The position numbers and the translations under genes are program-made. DNA of 25,839 bases from Phycisphaerae bacterium (GTDB lineage: Bacteria > Planctomycetota > Phycisphaerae > Sedimentisphaerales > SG8-4): the NCBI GenBank assembly GCA_030614945.1, contig JAUXAH010000004.1:1-25839 (forward strand), in the 5' to 3' direction. The stretch's first letter is position 1; each line of letters starts with the position of its first letter. Below, piece by piece: positions 12,598-20,494 of this stretch. The notes under the pieces were generated by a model. The model worked only from the letters and a program-made list of their open reading frames with translations. It had not been told where the DNA came from and did not search any database.

Positions 12598-15145
12598 AGA
12601 AATCGGACGGGTGGCTGTGCTGGCGGCGGTAATAGTCCTCGTAGCGGGCATGCTTGCAGTATCCGTGGGGGCCAGCCCGAGCCAGCCGACCGTGACCAAG
12701 GTAACGATTGAGAATTGTCAGTACTCCACTGGTACAATATGGCACACGGAGAACATAGTCAACTCGACCTTCGACAATACCATTCACACCGCGTTCTTCG
12801 GAGACTGGGACAACAGCGCTACTGATGACAACGTTTCGAGCGGTCTGGGGTCAACTGAAAACATAATCTATGCCAGCAAGCCCTCGGACAACACCGGGGT
12901 TTTCGACAACGTGGAGTGGTCCTTGACCGTGAGCTTCAACGAGAACCTCGAGAACGCGATCCTATACTGGAGCTGGTGGTTCGAGGACAACGTGAACCTC
13001 GACACGTGCTACCTCTACTCCATTCTGGAGAACACGAGCGGGGACAACATCCAGCTCAGCGGCACCCTCTCCCTGACGGAGAAGCAAGATGCGTGGCACA
13101 GCTACACCCACGACATAACGGACAACATCACGGTGGCCGGGGACAACTACAAGATCAAGTTCAAGACGGAGATTAAGGATAATGTGAGTGCTAGCCCTAA
13201 CATAATCGTGTGGTTCGACAACATCAGGCTCCGGACGAAGTACAAGGGAAGTTCGGACAACATCACGCTTGGGGCAATAAACTTTGGTTATACAGAGAAC
13301 TCCATCACGTCGGAGGGAACCCTGAACCTCTTCGTTGAGGAGAACTTCACCGCGACCGCCGACGCCGACGTGAGCATAGCGTTCGAGTTCGACCCCGTCG
13401 CAGCGGGGATAACTTGGGACAACGTCTGGGCTGGTGGCTTGTCCCGCGAGAAGTACCTGGCCGACGTCACCGATTCTGACCCCTATGGCGTGAGCTGGAG
13501 CCCCCACGACCCGAACCTGATAGCTGCCGTCGGTAACTATTCTGACACCATAGAGGTTTTCTCATACGACAACTCCACGAAGTCCCTAGTCCGCGAGAAC
13601 TATCTGGTTGACGTCACCGCGATAAATGACCCCTATGGCGTGAGCTGGAGCCCCCACGACCCGAACCTGATAGCTGCCATCGGTAGCACTTCTAACACCA
13701 TAGCGGTTTTCTCATACGACAACTCCACGAAGTCCCTAGTCCGCGAGAACTATCTGGTTGACGTCACCGCGATAAATGCCCCCTATGGCGTGAGCTGGAG
13801 CCCCCACGACCCGAAGCTCATCGCCGTTACTGGTCTCTCTAATGACACCATAGCGGTTTTCTCATACGACAACTCCACGAAGTCCCTAGTCCGCGAGAAC
13901 TATCTGGTTGATGTCACCGCGATAGATACGCCACAAGGGGTGAGCTGGAGCCCCCACGACCCGAACCTGATAGCTGCCACCGCTTACTATTCTGACACCA
14001 TAGCTGTCTTCTCAACGACCCCAAGAATCCCGTCCCACACGGAGACGAACGAGAACGCGGAATGGACTTTCTCGGCAACGGTGAACCAGCGGGAGATCGA
14101 GCTGATATACTACATCCCGTTCCAGATCGAGAACTGGGCAACCGTCCAAACGTCGAGCGAGCATAATATCGACGTGGATGACAACGTTACATACAAGGCC
14201 AGCGTCGACGTTTCGGCACCATTCTCGTTGGAAAACCTCGCCATAGTGGTGAGCATTCCCGACCCGACAACTTTGGCAGGTGTGGACAACGTGGTGATAG
14301 CTGGTGCAGCGATCTCAAAGTCCGTCACCGGGGAGAACGTCAGCTTCACGATTGACGAGGTATCAACCGACAACTCCTTCTCCATCTATTACGCTGAGAA
14401 CGCGGCATACTCGACACCCACAGGGCTGACGATAGCTGACTCGGTCTGGACATACGGCTGGAACTTGACCAACCCGACTGCCAGCCACACATACGAGAAC
14501 TGCAAGTTCAGCGTCACCCTATCGGAACTCTGGTATAGAGTCTCGGGAACGGAGATCGTGACTTGGGCGGGTAGCACCCTCGCCTCAAGCCAATATTCAA
14601 TCAGCGACACCACCCTGTCGGTCGATCCATCGCTTTCGCCTGGCACTTCTGCCTTCTCGGTTCGGTTCACCCACGCGACAGTGTTTCCGCTGATTACCCC
14701 ACCCAAGCTGCGCGAGTTCTCGGTGGCCTTCATGCCTGGAGCTCTGATAGAGATGGAGTTCGGCAGCAAGACGATGTTCACGCTGGACGAAAATATCCTC
14801 CTGCGCGTGCACGTTGAGGATGCGGCAACTGGAGAGTCAATCATAGGGGCGGACATCGTAATGTGGTACAACGCCCCCGTCATGCACACCGTCCCCACAG
14901 TAGACTTGGGCGATGGCGTGTACGAGGGGAGCATCCCGGCCAGCGATGTGGGCGTAGGAACCTTCCAAGCGGGGGTCGATGTCCAGATGGAGGGGTTCAA
15001 TAAGGCGTCGAGCACCCTGACGTTCACGATAGCGGAAGAGCTGGCTCTGCCGTTGTGGGAGTCACCAATCCTCTGGGCAGGTATTTCTGGTTTGGTGGTA
15101 TTGGTGCTTGTCGCGCTTTGGCTCAAGGGCTGGTGGCTGGGGTGA
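12590..15145 (+). CDS. Anchored surface protein with four WD/YVTN-like repeats
   Basis: TTG 12590 is seven bases after GGGAGG. The 851-residue product has a signal peptide (VAVLAAVIVLVAGMLAVSVG), then a jelly-roll-like N-terminal domain (about 35-225) rich in N-x-S/T sites. Four propeller-like repeats of 49-50 residues follow (about 286-475, each with YGVSWSPHDPNLIA and TIAVFSYDNSTKSL). Two or more Ig-like domains come next, then a module starting KLREFSVAFM and containing FTLDENILLRVHVED. LPLWESP, one membrane helix and the tail LKGWWLG close it. The same LREFS module closes the 24410 protein. Four blades are few for this repeat type, so the propeller may be partial or complete by pairing. 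It is probably a glycosylated surface receptor or adhesin. Confidence 0.7.
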   Translation: MRREIGRVAVLAAVIVLVAGMLAVSVGASPSQPTVTKVTIENCQYSTGTIWHTENIVNSTFDNTIHTAFFGDWDNSATDDNVSSGLGSTENIIYASKPSDNTGVFDNVEWSLTVSFNENLENAILYWSWWFEDNVNLDTCYLYSILENTSGDNIQLSGTLSLTEKQDAWHSYTHDITDNITVAGDNYKIKFKTEIKDNVSASPNIIVWFDNIRLRTKYKGSSDNITLGAINFGYTENSITSEGTLNLFVEENFTATADADVSIAFEFDPVAAGITWDNVWAGGLSREKYLADVTDSDPYGVSWSPHDPNLIAAVGNYSDTIEVFSYDNSTKSLVRENYLVDVTAINDPYGVSWSPHDPNLIAAIGSTSNTIAVFSYDNSTKSLVRENYLVDVTAINAPYGVSWSPHDPKLIAVTGLSNDTIAVFSYDNSTKSLVRENYLVDVTAIDTPQGVSWSPHDPNLIAATAYYSDTIAVFSTTPRIPSHTETNENAEWTFSATVNQREIELIYYIPFQIENWATVQTSSEHNIDVDDNVTYKASVDVSAPFSLENLAIVVSIPDPTTLAGVDNVVIAGAAISKSVTGENVSFTIDEVSTDNSFSIYYAENAAYSTPTGLTIADSVWTYGWNLTNPTASHTYENCKFSVTLSELWYRVSGTEIVTWAGSTLASSQYSISDTTLSVDPSLSPGTSAFSVRFTHATVFPLITPPKLREFSVAFMPGALIEMEFGSKTMFTLDENILLRVHVEDAATGESIIGADIVMWYNAPVMHTVPTVDLGDGVYEGSIPASDVGVGTFQAGVDVQMEGFNKASSTLTFTIAEELALPLWESPILWAGISGLVVLVLVALWLKGWWLG
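13445..14016 (+). repeat. Four near-identical 147-150 bp in-frame repeats
   Basis: Units begin at 13445, 13592, 13742 and 13892, each starting CGCGAGAA. Most bases are identical between units (CCCTATGGCGTGAGCTGG, CATACGACAACTCCACG). Differences cluster in one short segment per unit, encoding AVGNYSDT, AIGSTSNT, VTGLSNDT and ATAYYSDT. The repeats keep frame, so copy number can change without breaking the gene. Confidence 0.9.
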
Positions 15146-15149
15146 GGGC

Positions 15150-16238
15150 ATGCGGAGTACAAGGGCCAAGTCGGCTGGGGTCGTAATCTTCCTCGTCGGG
15201 CTAGCTCTCCTAGTTGTGTCCAGCATCGGAATAGCCACCAGACCTGCTTGGGCGTCGTCGGTAATTGTCGAAACGTTGCCCCCCACCGAGGTTACCAGAA
15301 CCAGCGCTGTGCTGAGGGGCCGTGTGAACGGGTGGGTCAGCGAGGCTTGGTTCTACTGGTGGGATGTCGACGGAGTCACCTACCCTTCTTATCAGCGTAT
15401 GTCCACACCCCAGCAGAGTGGCGTTAGTGGTGAGTACTCCTATGAGATTACAGGGTTGCAGCCAGGGGCAAGGTATCAGTTCCAAGCGAGGGTCGATGGG
15501 CCCCCTGGGTGGGGCGGGTGCCTTAAGTTCACCACCCTAGCTCTCGTGCTGAACCCTCCGCAAGCCGGTTTCTCTTTCTCCCCAGCCAGCCCTATGCCGG
15601 GGGAGCTGGTCATTTTCCGAGATGAATCAGTAACGGGAACCAACGCAATAGCCGATTACCTTTGGGACTTCGACGGGAACGGGGTGTGGGATGTGAGTGG
15701 CGAGTACGAGCAGACCGTTTCGTACACGTATGGATCCCCCAGCACTTACCATGTAATCCATAAGGTAGTGGACACTATCGGACTCGCGGATGTCTCGGTC
15801 AAAAAAGTCATAGTGGCGGAGACCCCCGCAGACGGCGACGGCGATGCCATCCCTACTGCCCCCACGGCTGAGTTCATCTATTCACCCATCTTGCCCAACC
15901 CAGGGGAGTATGTTACCTTCGACGCTGGGGACTCCGAAGCAGGGACAGGGGACATAGTTTCCTACTGTTGGAATTTCGGAGACGGATACGGAGACGATGG
16001 AGAGGTTGTCACCCACCTCTACGCAGCAGAGGACAACTACACGGTCAAGTTGACGGTTACCAACTCCGAGGGGCTGTCCGGCACAGCTACAACCACCGTG
16101 CGGGTGACGAGGGAAGAGGTCCCGATGGAGCCAATAGAGGGAGTACAGATACCACCCTCGTTGAACTCAGCGATGCTAGTGACCGGGCTTACTCTCTCCC
16201 TAATCGGGTTAGCGATAGTGGTAAGATGGAGGAAGTGA
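15150..16238 (+). CDS. Anchored FN3-PKD-PKD surface protein
   Basis: The start chosen is ATG 15150, just after the previous TGA and a GGGTGAGGG sequence; an earlier ATG at 15108 would sit inside the previous gene's end. The 362-residue product has a signal peptide (GVVIFLVGLALLVVSSIGIA, cleavage near WAS). Then come an FN3-like domain (about 38-132, TEVTRTSAVLRGRV to GLQPGARYQFQARV) and two PKD domains (about 137-225 with DYLWDFDGNGVWD, and 240-325 with YCWNFGDGYGDD). A membrane helix and the tail VVRWRK follow. PKD domains are common in archaeal surface-layer proteins and mediate protein or glycan contacts. The FN3 unit resembles that in the 18201 protein. Confidence 0.8.
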   Translation: MRSTRAKSAGVVIFLVGLALLVVSSIGIATRPAWASSVIVETLPPTEVTRTSAVLRGRVNGWVSEAWFYWWDVDGVTYPSYQRMSTPQQSGVSGEYSYEITGLQPGARYQFQARVDGPPGWGGCLKFTTLALVLNPPQAGFSFSPASPMPGELVIFRDESVTGTNAIADYLWDFDGNGVWDVSGEYEQTVSYTYGSPSTYHVIHKVVDTIGLADVSVKKVIVAETPADGDGDAIPTAPTAEFIYSPILPNPGEYVTFDAGDSEAGTGDIVSYCWNFGDGYGDDGEVVTHLYAAEDNYTVKLTVTNSEGLSGTATTTVRVTREEVPMEPIEGVQIPPSLNSAMLVTGLTLSLIGLAIVVRWRK

Positions 16239-16245
16239 GGCGGTT

Positions 16246-16554
16246 ATGATGGCTGAGTTCATAGTCCCGATCGTGCTCGTGGTCAGCTTCCTCATCGTTC
16301 TGATCATCGACGAGTACAAGGAGATCATGGCCTTATCGAGGGCGGTGGCGGTCGAGTTGCGAAAGCGCCTCCTGCACCACCTAATTTTCGCATGGGTCTT
16401 ATTCCTGATCGGGGTGGGCATGTCCTTCCTGTTGCCTGGTTTCATCCCCCCCGAAACCGCCCTATTCATTAGTGCTGGTGTGCTCCTCTTTGCACTCGCC
16501 GGCGCCATCACCGCTGTTATCGAGAGCCGTTTGAGGAGGAAGAAAGTGATATGA
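16246..16554 (+). CDS. Three-helix membrane protein, 102 aa
   Basis: The product has an N-terminal helix (IVPIVLVVSFLIVLIID), a charged amphipathic segment (EYKEIMALSRAVAVELRKRL), and two further helices (LIFAWVLFLIGVGMSFLL and ALFISAGVLLFALAGAITAV), ending RLRRKKVI. ATG codons at 16246 and 16249 are both possible after a GAGGCGG site. The stop overlaps the protease ATG (ATGA). Tight coupling to the subtilisin gene suggests a membrane partner, but no family is recognised. Confidence 0.6.
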   Translation: MMAEFIVPIVLVVSFLIVLIIDEYKEIMALSRAVAVELRKRLLHHLIFAWVLFLIGVGMSFLLPGFIPPETALFISAGVLLFALAGAITAVIESRLRRKKVI

Positions 16555-17930
16555 GGCGCGTTCCGATAGCGGTCGGCATCATTTTAATCATCGCAGGGGC
16601 CATGCTGTCCTTCATAGCGTACGACATCGAGGAAACTGGAGAGAGTCGCGTACTCGCCGCCTTTCGTAGCCCGATGGTCACATACCCGGTTCGAGCTGCT
16701 ATGGGGCGAGGCGAGAGGGAGATTTGGACGCTGACTTGGTTCACGTCCAAGCCGCCCCCAACGATGGCGATGGCAACAGCGAAAGCCCAAGTGATGGCGA
16801 TGGCCCAGCAGGTCACCGTTGACTATGGTGGCTACACCCGTTTCGTGATACCGGCGTTCGGCGTGGCCGCTCAAGTCATCCCAGCGGAGAATATCTATCT
16901 GGTCGCCGCCATGCCAAGCGTGGCTGGGGTTGAGTACGATCGGGTCATCCGTGTGCCGATCCACAGCACGGGTGGGTCGGGCGGTACATACCTATCTATC
17001 GAGGAAGTTATGGAGCTCGTAGACGTTGAGGAGCTCTGGGAGATCGGTAGGGGCGAGGGGATGGACATCGCCGTGCTGGACTCCGGTGCACCACACGATC
17101 TAAGGGTAGCTTCTGTAGCATCAGCCGACGAGGACACCAGCCCGTACGACGATTTCGGGCACGGTGGCTCGGTCATTCACATCATCCACTCGATTGCCCC
17201 CCAAGCACGGATTCACTCGATAAAGGTACTGGATCAGTATGGGATGGGGCGCATCAGCACTATTCTCATGGGGCTAGAGATGGCACTTCGCTTGGAGCCG
17301 AAACCTGATATAGTCCACGCCAGCCTAGGGGCATCCCCGACGTTGTTCGACTCGCTTTCGATGGCGTTCGAGACAGCGGTTCGTAATTACGGTGTCATCG
17401 CGGTGGCTGCTGCCGGGAACGATCCGACCTACGAGTCCTCTCCTGCGAGTAGCCCACTCGTTATCAGCGTCGGTGCGGTAGGATCGGACCTAAAGCTGAC
17501 AGATTACTCGGCACCATCGTTCAACGTGGTTTCAATCGGCGATCAGAGGATCGTCTGGTTAGGCGTGGAGCAGAACATGAGGGGAACATCATTCAGCTCC
17601 CCAATCGTCTCGGCGCAACTACTGGATTATATGTCGGGCACTGGTGTCTTGCCGGAGGAATTCGACGAGATCGCCACGCTTCGTGAAGGGAGCGAATTAA
17701 CCATCGAGGGGTACTCTATGCCTAGTGGCATAGAGCTCGCTATGGCGGATCCAGTTCCAGAAACTCCGATTATAGCCAAGCTAGCGCCGTGGCTCGCCGT
17801 GGTCGGGGCGGGGGCCGTGCTCACATTTGTAGCGATCTGCTGGCGAAGGGAGCGCAAGGAGCAGCTGGAGCATAAGGAGCAACTGAAGAGGTTAAAATGG
17901 TTGAAGAAGAAGCTTGAAAGGGGGGAGTGA
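16551..17930 (+). CDS. Membrane-tethered subtilisin-like serine protease (S8)
   Basis: The 459-residue product has an N-terminal signal/anchor (IAVGIILIIAGAMLSFIAYD). An I9-like inhibitor prodomain follows (about 55-135, YTRFVIPAFGVAAQVIPAEN and AMPSVAGVEYDRVIR). The S8 catalytic domain (about 150-360) has all key residues: D177 in IAVLDSGA, H204 in FGHGG, oxyanion N290 in AAAGND and S347 in MRGTSFSSP. A spacer follows, then APWLAVVG, a membrane helix and a long basic tail (ERKEQLEHKEQLKRL, WLKKKLERGE). It is probably autoprocessed outside the cell and works at the membrane surface on exported neighbours or host surface proteins. The end of its tail is copied at 18160-18199. Confidence 0.9.
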   Translation: MRRVPIAVGIILIIAGAMLSFIAYDIEETGESRVLAAFRSPMVTYPVRAAMGRGEREIWTLTWFTSKPPPTMAMATAKAQVMAMAQQVTVDYGGYTRFVIPAFGVAAQVIPAENIYLVAAMPSVAGVEYDRVIRVPIHSTGGSGGTYLSIEEVMELVDVEELWEIGRGEGMDIAVLDSGAPHDLRVASVASADEDTSPYDDFGHGGSVIHIIHSIAPQARIHSIKVLDQYGMGRISTILMGLEMALRLEPKPDIVHASLGASPTLFDSLSMAFETAVRNYGVIAVAAAGNDPTYESSPASSPLVISVGAVGSDLKLTDYSAPSFNVVSIGDQRIVWLGVEQNMRGTSFSSPIVSAQLLDYMSGTGVLPEEFDEIATLREGSELTIEGYSMPSGIELAMADPVPETPIIAKLAPWLAVVGAGAVLTFVAICWRRERKEQLEHKEQLKRLKWLKKKLERGE

Positions 17931-17934
17931 AAAG

Positions 17935-18147
17935 TTGGAACAAACATGGTTTGGAACAGTAAGCTTGACCTTGGGAATTCTAGCAATCGCCACATGCATC
18001 TTTTCATTCTTCATCTTCGGGAGTTTGGCGATAGTTTTCGGGGGCGTGTCTTACTTCCGCAAAGGCAAAAATAGTTTCGGGCTAGCTGGCTTCATCTTAG
18101 GTGTAACTGGCGTTGCCATCCATATCGCACTTCGATTTTTGGTATAA
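17935..18147 (+). CDS. Two-helix membrane protein, DUF4190-like, 70 aa
   Basis: TTG 17935 is preferred (GGGGGGAG upstream, seven-base spacing) over a TTG at 17914 inside the protease gene. The product begins EQTWFGTVSLTLGILAIATC and has two Gly-rich helices with a basic turn (SYFRKGKNSFGLAGFILG) and a second helix (VTGVAIHIALRFLV). This pattern resembles DUF4190-type small membrane proteins. It is AT-richer than its neighbours and bracketed by two copies of the protease tail sequence, so it may have arrived by duplication or insertion. Confidence 0.55.
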   Translation: MEQTWFGTVSLTLGILAIATCIFSFFIFGSLAIVFGGVSYFRKGKNSFGLAGFILGVTGVAIHIALRFLV

Positions 18148-18159
18148 TTTAGTTGGGGG

Positions 18160-18199
18160 GTTAAAATGGCTCAAGAAGAAACTCGAAAGGGGGAAATAA
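18160..18199 (+). pseudogene. Duplicated 3' tail of the subtilisin gene
   Basis: Bases 18160-18199 match 17891-17930 at equal length without gaps. In the protease frame both encode LKWLKKKLERG followed by E-stop or K-stop. Nearly all base differences are synonymous (TTG/CTC, AAG/AAA, CTT/CTC, TGA/TAA), so the copy comes from a related coding sequence rather than random drift. No full gene precedes the second copy. It now supplies the Shine-Dalgarno (AAGGGGG) for the 18201 gene. Confidence 0.7.
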
Positions 18200-18200
18200 A

Positions 18201-20351
18201 GTGGTAAATGCGAAAGGAGCAGTAATTGTGGCGGCTCTGGCGGTAACCCTGCTTCTGGCGGCGAACCCCCAAGCCACCGCTGACGGGGAGGAACCGCTGT
18301 GGACCTACACTACTGGGGGTGATGCCTTATCTGTCTCGATCTCCTCGAACGGCTCCTACATCGTTGCGGGAAGCTATGATAGCACGATTTACCTGTTCTC
18401 CAAGGCTGATAACACCCCTCTCTGGTCCTACGAGACTGGTGATAAGGTTCGCTCGGTCTCGATCTCCTCGGACGGCTCCTACATCGCAGCTGGTTCAATG
18501 GATGGCAAGGTCTACCTCTTCTCAAAAGAAGATAACACCCCCCTCTGGTCCTCGCCGATAACTCTGGTTTATGGGTGGGGTATAGTTTCGATCTCCTCGG
18601 ACGGCTCCTACATCGCGGCCGGGGGTAGTACAGCAGCTGGCGAGATCTACCTCTTCTCAAAAGAAGATAACACCCCCCTCTGGGTCTCTGCGCTTGGTGA
18701 GGAGATTAACACGGTCTCGATCTCCTCGGACGGTGCCTACATCGCGGCTGGTTCAGAGGACTACAAAGTTCACCTCTTCTCCAAGGAATCTAGCACCCCA
18801 CTCTGGTCTCATACTGCTACCTCCTGTGTCGACCCAGTTGCAATTTCCTCAGATGGATCTTATTTAACGGCCGGCGATTCTGATGGGTATATCTACCTCT
18901 TCTCCAAGGAATCTAGCACCCCACTCTGGATTTACCATGATTCTTGGAGTACAGCTCGCTCGGTCTCGATCTCCTCTGATGGCTCCTATATCGCTACGGG
19001 CAACGACGCTGGGAATGTCCACTTCTTCTCCAAGGAATCTAGCACCCCACTCTGGTCATACACTACTGGTGACGGTAACGAAGTCTCGATCTCCTCCGAC
19101 AGCTCCCACATAGTAGCAGGAAGCTTCGATGACAAGGTCTACCTATTCCTAGGCATACCCCCTGAACCTCCAGTGGTCACGACGAATCCGGCCACTGATG
19201 TTACCGCAACGGGCGCAACGCTGAATGGAACCCTTGTTGATATTGGCGGCTACTCGTCAGTCAATCTATTCTTCCAGTTTAGGGAGCTAGGGGTAGGGTG
19301 GGTCAGCACGGGCAAGACGACCGCGACCGCCCCCCAGAGTTTCTCCGTTGGCATCTACGGCCTGAAGCCATACACGACCTACGAGTTCTGGGCGGTGGCG
19401 GAGTACGGTTCGTATGCGTACGGGAGCATCGGGACGTTCACTACCTCTAAGGAATTTACAGGAGAAGAGGAGGAAGAAGTCCCTCCAGGCGAGGAGGGGG
19501 AAGAGGGAGAAGAGGGCCCCCTTGAAGGGGTATCTGACTGGTACCGCGAGTACATGAGGCGCATCGACCGCCCCGAAAACGCTCCCTTTCCAATACCGCC
19601 GCCGTATGTGCCGTTCGATCCAGTGCCCTTGCTAGTACCTCTCGGAATCTTGCTGGCCGTTCTATTCCCCAAAGACAGGTGGGGCGAAACCCCAAAGAAC
19701 TGGGCGGAGGCTTCAGCACCCGGTAGCTGGACGTTCGTAACTGCGGTGGGCGTGTTCCTATTGGGGGCGGCGTTGGTGAGTTCAGGCTGGATTTTGCTCG
19801 AGTTCGGGATAAACGAAATGTCCGCCACCTACGCCGTGATCACCGCATTCGCATCACTGGTTTTCATATCCGAGACGAAGCCGAAATCCCCAGGGGCGTT
19901 CATAGGGATCGGCACGAAGGATAGAATCCGCCTCGCAGTGTTCGGCATCCTGCTAGGGGCGTTCTTCCTGTTTCTAATGAGCTGGATCGGCGGTATGGTC
20001 GGGATGAGTATTGTGGTGATGCAGGTCGCCCCGATACCGCTTCTCCCAATCGTGCTGATCGGTCTAGCCATACCCTTCTTGGAGGAATACTTCTTCAGGG
20101 CCACGTTGACCCCAACGTTCGCCGAGAAACTGGGTATAGTGATCGGTGTCGGTGCGTGTGGCTTGGCGTTCGGGTTCGCCCACCTGATTTTCGGTGCATC
20201 GCTGTTCATGTTCGCCACCGCCACGGCGTTCGGGTGCTTGGTATCCTACTTCACCCTCAGGCAACAGTCGATAATCCCCGGGCTGAGTGGGCACATAACC
20301 TACAACACGCTCGTGCTGATACTCCCGTACATAATTGGGGGATTGGTTTGA
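18201..20351 (+). CDS. Seven-blade propeller fused to FN3 and CPBP intramembrane protease
   Basis: GTG 18201 has AAGGGGG seven bases upstream. The 716-residue product has a signal peptide (VIVAALAVTLLLAANPQATA). Seven propeller repeats follow (about 35-315), each with SVSISSDGSYIAAGS, YLFSKE and TPLW. Then come an FN3-like domain (about 322-415), an acidic linker (EFTGEEEEEVPPGEEGEEGE) and a multi-helix C-terminal domain (about 480-716). The last carries CPBP (CAAX protease/Abi) motifs: EEYFFR (E628, E629, R633), FGFAH (H661) and GHITYN (H698, N702). CPBP proteins are membrane metalloproteases that process or sense membrane proteins. Here the propeller-FN3 part would recognise an external ligand or substrate next to the active site, an unusual fusion. 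Confidence 0.8.
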   Translation: MVNAKGAVIVAALAVTLLLAANPQATADGEEPLWTYTTGGDALSVSISSNGSYIVAGSYDSTIYLFSKADNTPLWSYETGDKVRSVSISSDGSYIAAGSMDGKVYLFSKEDNTPLWSSPITLVYGWGIVSISSDGSYIAAGGSTAAGEIYLFSKEDNTPLWVSALGEEINTVSISSDGAYIAAGSEDYKVHLFSKESSTPLWSHTATSCVDPVAISSDGSYLTAGDSDGYIYLFSKESSTPLWIYHDSWSTARSVSISSDGSYIATGNDAGNVHFFSKESSTPLWSYTTGDGNEVSISSDSSHIVAGSFDDKVYLFLGIPPEPPVVTTNPATDVTATGATLNGTLVDIGGYSSVNLFFQFRELGVGWVSTGKTTATAPQSFSVGIYGLKPYTTYEFWAVAEYGSYAYGSIGTFTTSKEFTGEEEEEVPPGEEGEEGEEGPLEGVSDWYREYMRRIDRPENAPFPIPPPYVPFDPVPLLVPLGILLAVLFPKDRWGETPKNWAEASAPGSWTFVTAVGVFLLGAALVSSGWILLEFGINEMSATYAVITAFASLVFISETKPKSPGAFIGIGTKDRIRLAVFGILLGAFFLFLMSWIGGMVGMSIVVMQVAPIPLLPIVLIGLAIPFLEEYFFRATLTPTFAEKLGIVIGVGACGLAFGFAHLIFGASLFMFATATAFGCLVSYFTLRQQSIIPGLSGHITYNTLVLILPYIIGGLV
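18325..19155 (+). repeat. Seven beta-propeller repeats in coding frame
   Basis: The motif SISSDGSY (or close variants) recurs seven times with the paired motif YLFSKE..TPLW, at irregular spacing of about 39-45 codons. DNA such as GTCTCGATCTCCTCGGACGG and AAGGAATCTAGCACCCCACT recurs almost unchanged. Seven units is the number for a closed seven-bladed propeller. The repeats are more diverged in loop length than those at 13445-14016. Confidence 0.85.
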
Positions 20352-20494
20352 AACACGAGGAGCTGGTGTCCGAGCTGGAGACCATCAAGCGGTTACTCGA
20401 TCGGAACAAACCTCAAATTAACCCGGCCAGCCAAAGGCTTTCGGGTCTCATCAGAGATCTGGCAAAGGGAGAAGCTAGATATGAGATGGTCTAG
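20348..20494 (+). CDS. Small helical protein, 48 aa
   Basis: TTG 20348 overlaps the CPBP-fusion stop as TTGA, the same arrangement as at 7682, with GGGGGATTGG just upstream. The product is a short amphipathic helix (KHEELVSELETIKRLLDRN), a linker with Pro, and a second helix (RLSGLIRDLAKGEARYEMV). Its end overlaps the next gene's start by 14 bases and carries that gene's AAGGGAGA. It is soluble, probably cytoplasmic and may pair as a coiled coil. No family is recognised. Confidence 0.5.
   Translation: MKHEELVSELETIKRLLDRNKPQINPASQRLSGLIRDLAKGEARYEMV

Noticed and set aside
12962..13507. Minus-strand frame of 181 codons within the 12590 gene
   Set aside because: Val/Arg-rich antisense shadow of a GC-rich coding region; the plus-strand frame has signal peptide, domains and ribosome-binding site.
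13445..14016. Regular repeats considered as a CRISPR array or satellite DNA
   Set aside because: Units are 147-150 bases, in frame, translate to propeller-like repeats and lie within one long open frame; there are no short palindromic repeats with unique spacers.
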